From NCBI GenBank assembly GCA_964016985.1, contig OZ024823.1, positions 41,326,264-41,390,263 on the forward strand: a stretch of 64,000 bases of DNA. Reading direction: 5' to 3'. Every line of letters starts with the position of its first letter. The stretch's first letter is position 1. Positions 50,300 to 60,420 of the stretch are shown here, piece by piece. Under the pieces are notes generated by a model, which was not told where the DNA came from, searched no databases, and worked only from the letters and a program-made list of their open reading frames with translations. Position numbers and translations under genes: made by a program. The stretch comes from Anodontia alba (Eukaryota > Mollusca > Bivalvia > Lucinida > Lucinidae).

Positions 50300-52850
50300 A
50301 TATGACTCAGCAGCAAGTACTTCTGGAGGGTGCCATGTCAGCAGAAGCAGATGTCATTTCGGGGGTGCCCCAGGGGACTGTCCTAGGTCACCTACTCTTC
50401 CTTGCATTCATCAACGATCTGCCGGAGTCTACATTATCTGACACGAGACTGTTCGCAGACGATGCTCTCATATTCAGACACATCAAGAGCGATGAGGATG
50501 CAAGACGACTACAACAGGACCTAGATGCATTGCAGAAATGGGAAAGTGAGTGGCAAATGAACTTCCATCCAGAAAAGTGCCAGGTTATAAGAATATGTAC
50601 AAACAAGAGATTCAGACGGGAAACAACATACACCCTCCATGGTCATATTCTTGAAGCAGTTGAAAGTGCCAAGTACCTAGGAGTTACCATTGGTGAAGAT
50701 CTCCAATGGAAAACGCATACAGATAACATCACTGCAAAAGCGTCAAGAACAGTTGGATTCCTACGACGCAACCTGTATAATTGCACCAAGGAGATTCGTG
50801 AGGCAACTTACTGTTCCATCGTCCGCCCTACCCTCGACTATGCATCATCTGTATGTGATCCATACCGTACCACAGATATAAACCGTGTGGAGCAAGTCCA
50901 GAGAAGAGCTGCCAGAATTGTGCACCGTAATTACTGGGACAGAACTCCAGGATGTGTGTCCCGTATGGTCAGGGAACTTGGTTGGCCTCCCTTGGTGGAT
51001 AGGCGACGTGAGCACAGGCTGACAATGCTGTACAAGATACAGAGAGGACTGGTAGATATCAACCCAGGGCCCATACTGCGTACCAAAGACAGACGCACAA
51101 GAGGGGGCAACCATATATATCAACCAGCAGCACCTCAGCCGGTCTACAAATACTCGCTCTATCCGAGAACTTTTGTGTAAGACTATGGAGCATATCATTG
51201 CTTCTGGTCTCACAAAGCACTTCAACCAGAATGATATCCTATATGACCTTCAGCATGGCTTTCGAGAACGAAGGTCATGCGAAACCCAGCTTCTACAATT
51301 AATTGACGACCTTGCACGAAACATGACAGAAGGTAAGCAGACAGACCTTATATTGCTAGACTTTAGCAAGGCCTTTGACAAGGTCAACCACCTGAAACTG
51401 CTATACAAGTTGCAAGTGCATGGCGTTCAGGGCAGGACACTTGGATGGATTGAATCTTTCCTTTTAGGCAGGAGTCAAACAGTTGTCCTCAATGGGGAGA
51501 GCTCGGATGAACTGCCTGTTCTTTCGGGAGTTCCCCAGGGGTCAGTTCTGGGTCCCATCCTGTTTTTACTGTATATAAACGACCTGCCGGAAAACTTACA
51601 GTCACAGGTTCGTTTGTTTGCAGATGACACAGCAGTATATTTGGCAGTTCAGGGCCCTGACGGCTCGGAAAAGCTTCAGAATGATTTGAATTTACTTCAA
51701 GAGTGGGAGGAAAAGTGGGACATGGAGTTTAATCCATCCAAGTGTCAGGTCTTGCATATAACCAGATCTCGTCGCCCTATCAGGTACAACTACACCATGC
51801 ATGGGCAGACCCTTGATTCGGTTGAGAAGGCCCGGTATTTAGGTGTCGACATATCCTCGGATCTGAGCTTCAGTCACCATCACTACTAACGCACAAAAAA
51901 AAAACTTGGTTTCTTGAAAAGGAATATAAAAACTACTCATTCTGGCATACGTGAGGCGGCTTATAAAACTATTGTTCGGCCCCAGCTTGAGTACGCCTCT
52001 ACTACTTGGAGTCCACACACTAAAAAAGATATTCACAAAGTTGAGATGGTGCAGAGAAGGTCGATTCGTTGGATATGTCACTCTTACTCATACTATGACC
52101 GTGTTACTGCTATGCAGTTAAATTTAGGCCTTAGGTCACTGGAACGGAGGAGAGCCGATGCGAGTGTCATAATGCTATATAAGATAGTCCACGGCATCGT
52201 TGCCATTCCGCTTCCAGCGTACTTTGAGCAACTTACCAGACGGTCAAGACATAGCCATCCCTATGCCTTCCGCCAGATTACATACTACTGCTAATTATTA
52301 TAAGTATTCTTTTTTTCCATTGTCTATAGTTTATTGGAATAATGCTGCCTACACTCGACCAGTTCAGTGTGGTAGGTAGGTCCCTGGACCACCGCCTGCC
52401 ATAATACAACATTAAAGCTGTTTTTAACCTGTATTTTTTTTTTTTTTTAATTCTGCACTTGTTCTTTTAATACTATCACCTTTTATGTTTTCTTTTTCTG
52501 TTCTTGCATCGGACTTTAAGTCGCAATCAACCCTGCATATGATCCTCGCGAGGGGGTGTTGCAGTATGAAAAGATAGATAGATAGAGAACTATACAGGCA
52601 TGGAACAGGCTGCCGGCTACTACAACAGACTGTCCAACTCTCGAGGAGTTCACAGCTGCCATCCGGGCCACTGATGCAGCTGTCTTCGTCGCTCCGTAAA
52701 CAGCCACCCATCATGTTTTTAACTGTACATAGAGGACTTTTAATGCTTTTAACCCTTTCTGGAAGAGGACGGCTGTCCCATCCTCCTAACAGGTCAACGA
52801 TACAGTCTAAGAAGACTCCTGACCTTTATACGGAAGAAGAAGAAGAGCAG
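50300..52850 (+). pseudogene. Non-LTR retrotransposon E1 (5'-truncated), split by E2
   Basis: Frame 50302-51169 carries the RT motifs SGVPQGTVLG, FINDLPES, TRLFADDALIF, then YLGVTIGEDLQWKTH and the thumb/C-terminal DYASSVCDPYRTTDINRVEQ. It is cut at LYPRT by the insertion of E2. It resumes at 52588 as IQAWNRLPATTTDCPTLEEF then TAAIRATDAAVFVAP and TAA (52697-52699). A 3' UTR follows and ends in a (GAA)n tail near 52840-52850. The 5' half of ORF2, including the endonuclease, is missing. Before E2 inserted, this frame was open to its stop. Confidence 0.93.
51170..52587 (+). pseudogene. Non-LTR retrotransposon E2 (5'-truncated), inserted into E1
   Basis: It starts within the RT finger (CKTMEHIIASGLTKHFNQ), then LLDFSKAFDKVNH, SGVPQGSVLGPILF, LYINDLPENLQSQVRLFADD, then a frameshift near 51890 (A-run), RRNIKTTHS-like text, VRPQLEYASTTWSPHTKKD, YKIVHGIVAIPLPAYFEQ, another one-base shift near 52275 and YYKYSFFPLSIVYWN. 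The 3' UTR ends in (GATA)n at 52566-52583. TSD GAGAACT lies at 51163-51169 and 52581-52587 (within a base). The same family as the fragment at 41195-42015. Confidence 0.93.
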
Positions 52851-53486
52851 ATGAGGTTATATATAGAACTTATTACATATGTGACCGGAAGGATCAATCT
52901 AGCCTGCGCATATGCGCATTTTTAAAATTATTGAGTGATAAAAATTATCATTGGTGGTTTGGGGACTGAGCGAGGAAATTCAGGTGAATTTTTATATTTT
53001 TACATCTCATTCCACCAATAGCCCCGCATTAGGGGTGTTGTAAGGGTGCTTTGGGTGGTTTGTGGTCGTTTGGGGTGTTTCTGTGGACCGGCTTTTACCC
53101 TTTAAACACATGGACCAATGACGTTTAACACGAACTGATGTTGTAGAGAACCGAATAGTTGTCATTTCCACTATAAATTGGTAATTAGGACTCTCTTAAC
53201 ATGTTGTGTTTGTGTGTATTAGATGCAGGCGAATCTAAATTTAAGGCATATTATTCATTGGATTCATATTTCGTCTTATTTGACATTTTGATTTGTTTAT
53301 TTATTCATGAGAAAACCGGCCTGTTGTCGCTGAACATTCCGTTTTGACCAGTCTCATGAGAAGCAAGCATAAAAAAAAAAAAGCATATAAACTTCGATTT
53401 TGAAGACACAAATTGCACTTGTCAAGTGATGTCATGGGTGGGTCAATTGTCACTTATGAATCTGAATTGTGAAATGTCTTTAAATA

Positions 53487-54534
53487 TACTCCCTTCCTAC
53501 TCTATCGCGGGTCCTACTTTATCGCAGAATTTGCATATCTCCTAATTTCTCATCTGCTGCGCCTTCTATCGGTTGTTTATATTAGTTCCATTTTGGGGCG
53601 GCGAACAACTGGTAGCAAAAAAAAAAAAAAAAAAAAAAAAATGGACAAATATACAGGATATTGGTGAGTAAAATTACATTCATCAGTTGTATAGAACTTA
53701 CTTTTGTGCATCTTCTGTATACTCCCCCCCCCCCCCCGCTTTAAAGTTCGTATAATTCCTTTTTTAGGTCATCGTTTTTAGTTTTCTGTACAGGAAACAG
53801 ACGACAGTGTCTACGAGTTGTCGCTCTTACTGAAAGTCACTTTACTACCATATATGGAAAGTCTGTCCCAGCATCCCAAAATGGGGGGAACCAGCAACCA
53901 ATTAATAAACAATTATGCAAATTATATAGAGGAATTCACCCCAACTCAGATTCTCAGTTTGAATGGTCGTCTAACACAGTTTGACGTTGTGTAACAATAT
54001 TTTTTTCTCAAATGCGTAAGTGTGATGTTTGCTTCCACTGGACACATCTTCAGTTTTGTTCTAAAGTTAAAGCTACAAGAAAATTTGGGGGAATTTAGGG
54101 GTCGCCACTGCAAAGAAAATTCACAGCAAACGTGTCTTTCTTTAAAGCATATTTTAGATAGCAACCTGTTGCTTTTGTGTTACGATTACCAAAGTTTTAA
54201 AGTTGTGACTGAAATTCCGAAGTCGGTGTTAAGTGACACAATTGTTTCTGAACACTTATGAAGCGTTTTAAATAAAGTGGCTACCCATTACAAAAATCAA
54301 TTTCAATTTAAGTGAACCCCGCGATAAAGAAGGGCGACCCGGTGATGTCACTATAGCTCACATGGCGGACAAAAACAACGCATCTGAAAAATCTGACAGG
54401 CCAACTTAAAATATGTTTTATGCAAGATTGTTTAAAAGGATTGAAGTACATACAAAATGATTTGATAAAAGGTACAGTGTCTCCTTTTTCTCTTATTTTG
54501 CTATGAGTGGTAAGGGGCGCGATAAAGTAGGACA
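53487..54534. mobile_element. Candidate pogo/Tc1-like element with TCCTACTTTATCGCG ends
   Basis: Left TTCCTACTCTATCGCGGGTC (53492 on, with a second TCCTACTTTATCGC at 53511) and right CGCGATAAAGTAGGACACTG (54511-54530). Both sides have TA nearby. The 79-codon ORF inside (54022-54261) has no domain. Contains a poly-A run (53617-53641) and poly-C (53725-53739). Confidence 0.5.
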
Positions 54535-54891
54535 CTGTCATACCTGGAGAAAATGAGGGACATTGGATGGGTGACTACTACCCTGCCAGATTCCAGCACC
54601 AGGAATCAAATCCAGCAACAGTGATGCCCTACGACAGCCATACTTCTGCACTATGCAGGTCCCAGTCAGTCACAGTGTGCAACAGTATGGTCATATAAAA
54701 ATGTGTGTTTCAGTTTACCCGATCCTACCTAGGTTTTTGCTCCAACACCAAAAATTTTATTAAAAAACATTTTTTTTAGGCTGAATACATTTTATTTTGC
54801 ATAATATTACTAAAGATTTGTGAAATGTACTAAGTAATTCACAAGTATAAAATATCCGTTGTTTTTCTCATTTTTTAGCATTTTCTTTTAG

Positions 54892-55032
54892 AATGAAGAG
54901 AGATGGGGAGGAAGAATAAAAATAAAAAGAGCAGTTCTTCAGGTCAGGGTACCTCATCTCAAGATGTTCCTAAACCACTGTCAAAAGAAGCCAAGAAGGA
55001 AGTTGGTGAACTTATTAAGTCTATTCTAGAAA
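54892..55032 (+). CDS. Candidate first coding exon of an unidentified gene
   Basis: Acceptor tract CATTTTCTTTTAG ends at 54891, in-frame ATG at 54903, and donor GTATGT follows 55032 (phase 1). It encodes MGRKNKNKKSSSSGQGTSSQ then DVPKPLSKEAKKEVGELIKS ILE: a basic, Ser/Gly-rich N-terminus followed by a helical KEAKKEVGELIKSILE. Splice signals on both sides and the ATG context suggest a genuine plus-strand gene continuing right, with a 5' UTR exon to the left. I do not recognise the protein, and no convincing next exon was found; a weak acceptor TTTATTTGCAG at about 59149 leads to a frame that soon stops. Confidence 0.5.
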
Positions 55033-55149
55033 GTATGTTGGACATTCATTGTCTATTTCAGGTGCATGGCTCTAGATGTGTGTGTCTTTTTTTTTTCTCA
55101 ATCAAAACATATTGATATGTTCTCTTATTTATCCATAAAAAATATAATC

Positions 55150-55265
55150 ATTTTGATACTGATTAGAAGCACGAGGCTGTCACTGAAATCAGAAAACTAT
55201 TTATTTGAATGCCCTCTTACAAAACCGGTCTCGGACCGAAGTGCCAGCATTTTCTTGAGCCCTGT
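55150..55265. repeat. End fragment of the hAT-like family of 10841-11746
   Basis: CGGACCGAAGTGCCAGCATT then TTCTTGAGCCCTG matches the right end of the 906-bp element. A hairpin-A fragment (TCTCTTATTTATCCATAAAA) precedes it at 55113. Confidence 0.6.
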
Positions 55266-55789
55266 TATAATAACTACAGTACAGTCGGCCAGACATTCCT
55301 ATTTGTCTCATTTCGCGGTGACAATCTGTCCCGGTGACTATCCCCGATGTCTCGCTCAACAGTTTCCCTGTTCCGGTGACGAATATTAAGACAGCGAGAC
55401 AGGTAGAATTGTTCCGATAACTTGGCGGTACACAGCGCGACCCAGCGTGGCATTTAATTGCATGATTATATAATCAATATTGTCGATTTCCATTCACCTG
55501 GACAAAAATACTTTGCTCATGCCAGTTTGATTAAAATAAAAAATCCAGGTCTTCCCAGTATCTTTTAAAAGTTAGGAAAATATAATCCCTTGAACATGTT
55601 GCATAATACAAATTGTTGTTCTTATTCATGTATTATATGAGAACAAGGGTACAAAATATATGTGTACTTGAAAAGGGGAAAGTATTGCAACAAAAAATTT
55701 GGTCGTATATGTATATGTACCTGTGTGGTAAAATGTACAATTTTCAGATTCTAAAGATGCCTTTTGTCCAGTGAAAAAACACCTTGCTT

Positions 55790-58490
55790 GATCGAGCGGC
55801 TACCCGCCAGGCGTTTTATTCTGCATCCTCTTATACACAATGAAGCGTTTAAGTTGTTCATAGAAGGCGACTGTAAACAAAATTATTATTATAATCTCCC
55901 TGTCTCTCTCACGAAGATAACCAAACAAAAATTGTTACAACTGCAAATACAATATATACCCTCTAAACTAGTGCTGGCAGCAGCAGGATCAGACTGCAAA
56001 AATGTACACACTTGCATAAATAGTTCTGCTTCCGACGACCAACTAAGCCACTGATTTTTTTTTCTGTTTCAGCCGCGAGTATCAAAGGGTATATCCGAAC
56101 AACAGCCGGTAGCCCCAACGCGCAAGGCCAGCAACGTATTTGGACCAAAGCCTCGGATGATTTCTAATCGCCCAGTTTTAGTTTTGGATTAGCGGTGGTG
56201 GTCGTCTGAGTCTTCCTATATTTGTTTTCATGTGACAAGCGCTTTTATCCAGGCTGGCTCATTTTCCCGTGTCACTTTGCACGTGCTGCTGCCAAGAAAA
56301 TAGTTCGAACCCCCGAAGAACTGTTGAAAATTCTAGAGGCTGAAAATTCTAGAGGAGATGCCTATCTAACTGTTTTAGTATTTTACAATAAAAATAAGGC
56401 TGAACATTTCATGTGAATTGTCAGCCCAGCAGACGATTCACATGTAATGTCACACTTAATTTACACTGTAAAATAAGAAAAAAAAATGAAAATGCCATCT
56501 GATGAATATGCTAAGCGCTTCAAGGGTAAAAGTATGGATATATTTCATTTGACAAGGGAGACAGAAACGGACATGCTGGAATGTATGTACACTACTCGGA
56601 TCGAGGCCTGAACAGTTGATGATTGGACCAGGACTACCGGGTAGGACTGCCCATTTAAATCACCATTTAATGATGACGGTGACTTGGTGTCTTATGTCTC
56701 TTTCATCATATATCATCATCATATCATAATCAGATTTTTTATTAACGTGCAGGTACAGGGGCAACATCCACATCAGTGGGCCCCCTTCCAGATAGCTGGC
56801 TTGCTGCACACATGGCAGATCTCACACCAGATCTCCAGGTACGTCTAACATGAGGGTTGATAGCCAAGAGCTTCCACTCTCTGCAATCCCTCTCTGTCAG
56901 CTGCTTCCATGTCATTTTGGGCCTCCAAGGCCCACGCTTTCCATCCACCTGTATGTCAAAGGCTGTCTTAACTGCACCATTGGAGCGTTCCATATGTCCA
57001 TACCATCGGAGTTTTCTCTCCTTCAGAATGAGGTCCAGATCCTCAATGCCAAGCCATGCAAGTTGCTCATTGGACCTGGTGGTGACAATGTCTTGCGGCC
57101 TGACATTGCAGATCTGTCTGATCATTGCCCTGTCATTTTGCTGCAGATGCTGGAGGTTCGGCTTTGTCAATTGCCAAGTCTCGCTGGCATGGAGCATTGC
57201 GCACCGCACACAAGAGCTGTACACATGCCCACGTGTTTTGAAAGAGAGGTGGCTAGGAGCTTGTCAGGTCCGACCTGGACTTCCTTCTGTGGTCTGCCAG
57301 CCAAGGGGCGTGCAGTTCCCTGGCACCGTGTACATCTGTAGTCAGGGTCCTTTTTCATGCGCTTGAGCCCACTGCATTTCTTGTGCACCCAGTGCTTGCA
57401 GCCATTGCAGAAGATGCTGTTGCTGCCCACTCCAGTGCGACAGACGGCGCATGGAAACTTGCCTGAACTCTGCAGGCGGTCCAGTCCCGCAGTACCGCAG
57501 ATCAGCAACAACAAAATAAATAAGTCATATCAAGATGATAGAATGTGGCATCTGATCAGGGCATTCACTGTTTGCAAAAACAGTTTAGCCATTTTTCTCT
57601 AGGAATATCTAAATCTCATAGCCGGATGTACCTAAAAAGGACGAACCAGAATCTTACAAGTTTTGCAAACTCTCTCTCTCTCTCTCTCTGGATTGCTCTT
57701 TCTTTTTACCCTCATGCTAATATATCATGTCTCCTTTCGAGCTAGAAGTTGTTTGCTCTGACTTTATTGGGAAAAAAAATGATATCGCACCGGCGGGAAT
57801 CGAATGCGAGACCTGATCGCAGATTCGATCCCCACAGATTGTAGCGATTTATCATGAAACACATGTATTTGCTACAGTCATTCTCTCCTTCCACTGCTTC
57901 AAGATAGGCAGTTAATACAAGTTTCTGGCGGAAGGGTGTTCGATGTACTGGTTAACAGCTTATTGTATAAACATGCCCCCTCTTTATTGGCGTGATTCAT
58001 AAAAAATGCCGTTCCCCATCCCATTTCGCATGGGCCCGACTCGTAAAGCAATCACAGTTAACTCACTTTTAACAGCCAGTTGCAGTTTGCTCACTTAAAA
58101 GAGTAAAACCTGCAGTGTACATTAATCAAGGTACAAATGAATATTATGTTATGTTATTCTCTTACAGTATATACATTAATAACATTTTCTTTATTGGCTT
58201 ACACAGCAATCTTCAGAATTTTTTGTTTCCATGTAAAGTTTTCTGTTTTTGTGTCTTCAACATCCGATATGCAAAACCATAAGCGTAATTTATTTAACGA
58301 TTAAAAGTGACACATGTATAAACCTAGCGTCCGCAGGAAAGCGTCTTCAAAATGATATTTGTCCATAATATTGTCACATGCCCTCGCGGACATTCTAGGC
58401 AGAGTCTTCCTGGGTAGTAACCAATACTAAGTTATGAGGATAAAGTGTCTTGCTCAAGGACACGGCACGTGGTGCTCACAGGTATCGAAC
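55790..58490 (+). repeat. 1.9-kb duplicated segment, copy 2, carrying a LINE insertion
   Basis: The inverted counterpart of 18610-20470. Shared blocks run from ATTCTGC and CCAAACAAAAATTGTTACAA through AACCCCCGAAGAACTG, CTAGAGG, TTGGTGTCTTATGTCTCTTT, (CT)n, a SINE-like head/body (57785-57960) to CCTCGCGGACATTCTAGGCA and a tRNA-B-box-like GGTATCGAACTC at 58480. Without the inserted LINE (about 56705-57503) it is about 1.9 kb, like copy 1. No transposase or other domain recognised. Confidence 0.85.
56705..57503 (-). pseudogene. 5'-truncated non-LTR retrotransposon, copy C
   Basis: Same family as copies A and B. Minus strand: Cys4-His-Cys3 finger (CAVCRTGVGSNSIFCNGCKH ...), then PLAGRPQKEVQVGPDKL, a deletion of about 165 bases relative to copy A, then SETWQLTKPNLQHLQQ, RKLRWYGHMERSNGA and MTWKQLTERDCREWKLLAIN to a stop near 56742. 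ATC-rich 3' tail at 56707-56735. At the copy A frameshift site this copy is in frame, confirming a one-base insertion in copy A. Confidence 0.92.
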
Positions 58491-58517
58491 TCGCAACTTC
58501 TGGATTACCCATAGCAA

Positions 58518-58650
58518 CAGATAAGGCGCTTTTTTCATCAGAAAATGCAGATATCTTTCTTATTTCTCCATGAAAACATATGTTGTGGTACTTATTAGAA
58601 TTGCCTCTCCGAGGCGCTTCTAATGAGTACCCACAACATATGTTTTAACT
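58518..58650. repeat. Hairpin-A palindromic element
   Basis: AGATAAGGCGCTTTTTTCAT, TTTCTTATTTCTCCATGAAA arm, GAATTGCCTCTCCGAGGCGC turn, return arm to CCCACAACATATGTTT; the right outer arm is missing. Confidence 0.85.
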
Positions 58651-59099
58651 TCATAATACATTAACCTATAGATAATGTGCTATTCTCTTCTGTTTTCACA
58701 CCTTCCACAGAAAAAACGACCTTTCAGTCGTTAATTAAAGTCTTAAACCAGAAGGTCCCTTAGGCAGTTACCTGTGTGACGTAACTCTTCCCACTCAGTT
58801 GACCACGTGTCAGTTTCTTTTCTGTGGACAAAGAAATTCAACAAGGATTATTTACCTGTGATAGAAATTTGGATTATTTCTTTCCTCACGGATAAATTTC
58901 TGTATCCTTGTGTTTCTTTTGTTTATTTATCACTCCTTTCACTTTCTGTGTTATTATTTAAAATTTTCAATTTTCGATTTCATGTATTTTTTGACTGGTC
59001 TTTTTCCACATGCGTTTTCGCGACTCTCGCTATTCGGCACAACGCTCGTGCGCGATCGGTTCGATAGTTGTGTTTATATATGCAGAATATTTTTGTTCT

Positions 59100-59230
59100 T
59101 TTTGTTCCAGGTTATTCAGCAATTACGATATGTTTTTTCCTGGACTTTTATTTGCAGAGATCTTCAGTTGGCTAAAGATTCTCATGGTGGAGAAGCTGAT
59201 TGTAAAGAACTTGTCAAACCTTGATGGGTT
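59100..59230 (+). other. Acceptor-like site with a short open stretch, unresolved
   Basis: CTTTTATTTGCAGAG at 59140-59160 looks like a splice acceptor. One frame reads DLQLAKDSHGGEADCKELVK before a stop, another EIFSWLKILMVEKLIV. Neither matches a family I know and no donor is obvious. It might be a second exon of the gene starting at 54892 or noise. Confidence 0.2.
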
Positions 59231-59334
59231 ATAAGACAATTCTTTACTGATGGGAGCCCCACCCCATATGGCTATACTGCCGGGGTAAGACCCATCAAGG
59301 TGGCATCTTTGGGTACTTAGTATCAGATAAAGTC

Positions 59335-59520
59335 TTAGTCCACCAGTCACCAGTCATCCAGTCACCAGTCACCAGTCAACCAGGCACCAGTCAATCAGCT
59401 TCACCAGTCACCAGTCAACCAGGTGCCAGTCAACCAGGCACCAGTCACCAATCATCCAGGTGCTAGTCAACCAGGCACCAGTCACCAGTCAACCAGTCAC
59501 CAGTCAACTAGTCTCCAGTC
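59335..59520 (+). repeat. CACCAGTCA minisatellite
   Basis: About 17-20 repeats of CACCAGTCA, AACCAGGCACCAGTCA and CATCCAG variants (9-bp unit with 16-18-bp higher-order form), ending at ACTAGTCTCCAGTCAAT. Confidence 0.93.
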
Positions 59521-59539
59521 AATAATTTAATTATTTTCT

Positions 59540-60420
59540 GGAAAGACTTAGTTTTTGACATATTTCACCGGACAAAATAGTCATGTATACTAACTTCCGG
59601 TCATTATGTCTAATTATTAAAAATTTTTTCACTGGGCAAAGTATCAGTAATATTTCTGATACTTATACCCGGTCATATTATTATATTATTTCTGATTTTT
59701 CACCAGGCAAACTTTTACAGAAAGTGTCTGGTCAATTTTTGCCTAATAATTAATTATCTTCGGGAAAAAGTTTCGAATACTTGTGCCCACCCAGTTTTCA
59801 TATATAATCTCCCTTTTTCATCGGACTAGAGTTACGAATACTACTATCCGATCAATTTGTCAAATTACTTGTAACTTTACCGGGCAACAGTTACGAATAC
59901 TAGTGTCAGGTCATTATGTCGGGTAACTAGTGTCAAAATAATGATCACTAATTCCCGAACAATCTATTATCGTTCATAGAGCTCCATTCACGTTTAAGTC
60001 AATGGATATAGGTTATTAAGTGAAATACATAATAACTTTTCATACATAAAATTCTGTACAGTCTTTCCCGAATCAGACTAGAATCTTTAATATTCCATTG
60101 ACTTATTATAGGTGTGTAATTCCATTAATATTTTAAATTAACTTCTGTTTTATCTCTTTTATCTGCTAGAAAGAGTTAAACTTCCGACTATAACAAAATT
60201 TTTACCGGGCAGCATTTCGTAGACTAGTGCCAGGCCATTCAAATTATGTTTTATCTCTTTCATTCGCTAGAAAGCGGTTAAATTCCGACTCTAACGAAAA
60301 TTTCATCGGGAGGCACTTCGTAGAGTAGTGCCAGGTCATTCTAACGAAATTCCACCGGGCAGTAGTTTCGTAGACTTTGTGTCGGATTACTAGTGTCCGA
60401 GTAGTAGTCACTAGTAATCG
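59540..60420 (+). repeat. Degenerate long-spaced repeat: ACCGGGCA ... TACTAGTG(C)CAGGTCATT
   Basis: Paired blocks CACCGGACAA/GGTCATTATGTC (59550), CACTGGGCAA/CGGTCATATT (59630), CACCAGGCAA/TGGTCAATTT (59700), CATCGGACTA/CGATCAATTTGTC (59820), TACCGGGCAACAG/AGGTCATTATGTC (59880), TACCGGGCAGC/AGGCCATTC (60206), CATCGGGAGGC/AGGTCATTC (60305) and CACCGGGCAGTAG (60352). TTTATCTCTTT..TCGCTAGAAAG recurs at 60150, 60250 and 60662. Confidence 0.65.

Larger units (their letters stand above)
45099..53090. mobile_element. Candidate 8-kb DNA transposon with CACCCCAAAC-rich inverted ends
   Basis: The left end begins (G)GGTCCATAGAAACACCCC then AAACCACCCCAAAACACCCC. The right end read in complement begins (C)GGTCCACAGAAACACCCC then AAACGACCACAAACCACCC. 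Both are flanked by GGCTTTTACC (45089-45098 and 53090-53099); exact TSD length is 8-10 because the TIR edge is ambiguous. Repeated 9-11-bp CACCCCAAA units inside the ends recall Rehavkus/MULE-type elements with 9-bp TSDs (inference). No transposase was recognised. It contains the coding-like block at 46834, the hairpin at 47990, and the LINE pair at 50300-52850. Confidence 0.72.

Noticed and set aside
53641..53663. ATG followed by a short frame and a GTGAGTA donor after a poly-A run
   Set aside because: Only about seven codons with no acceptor or conservation; likely chance.
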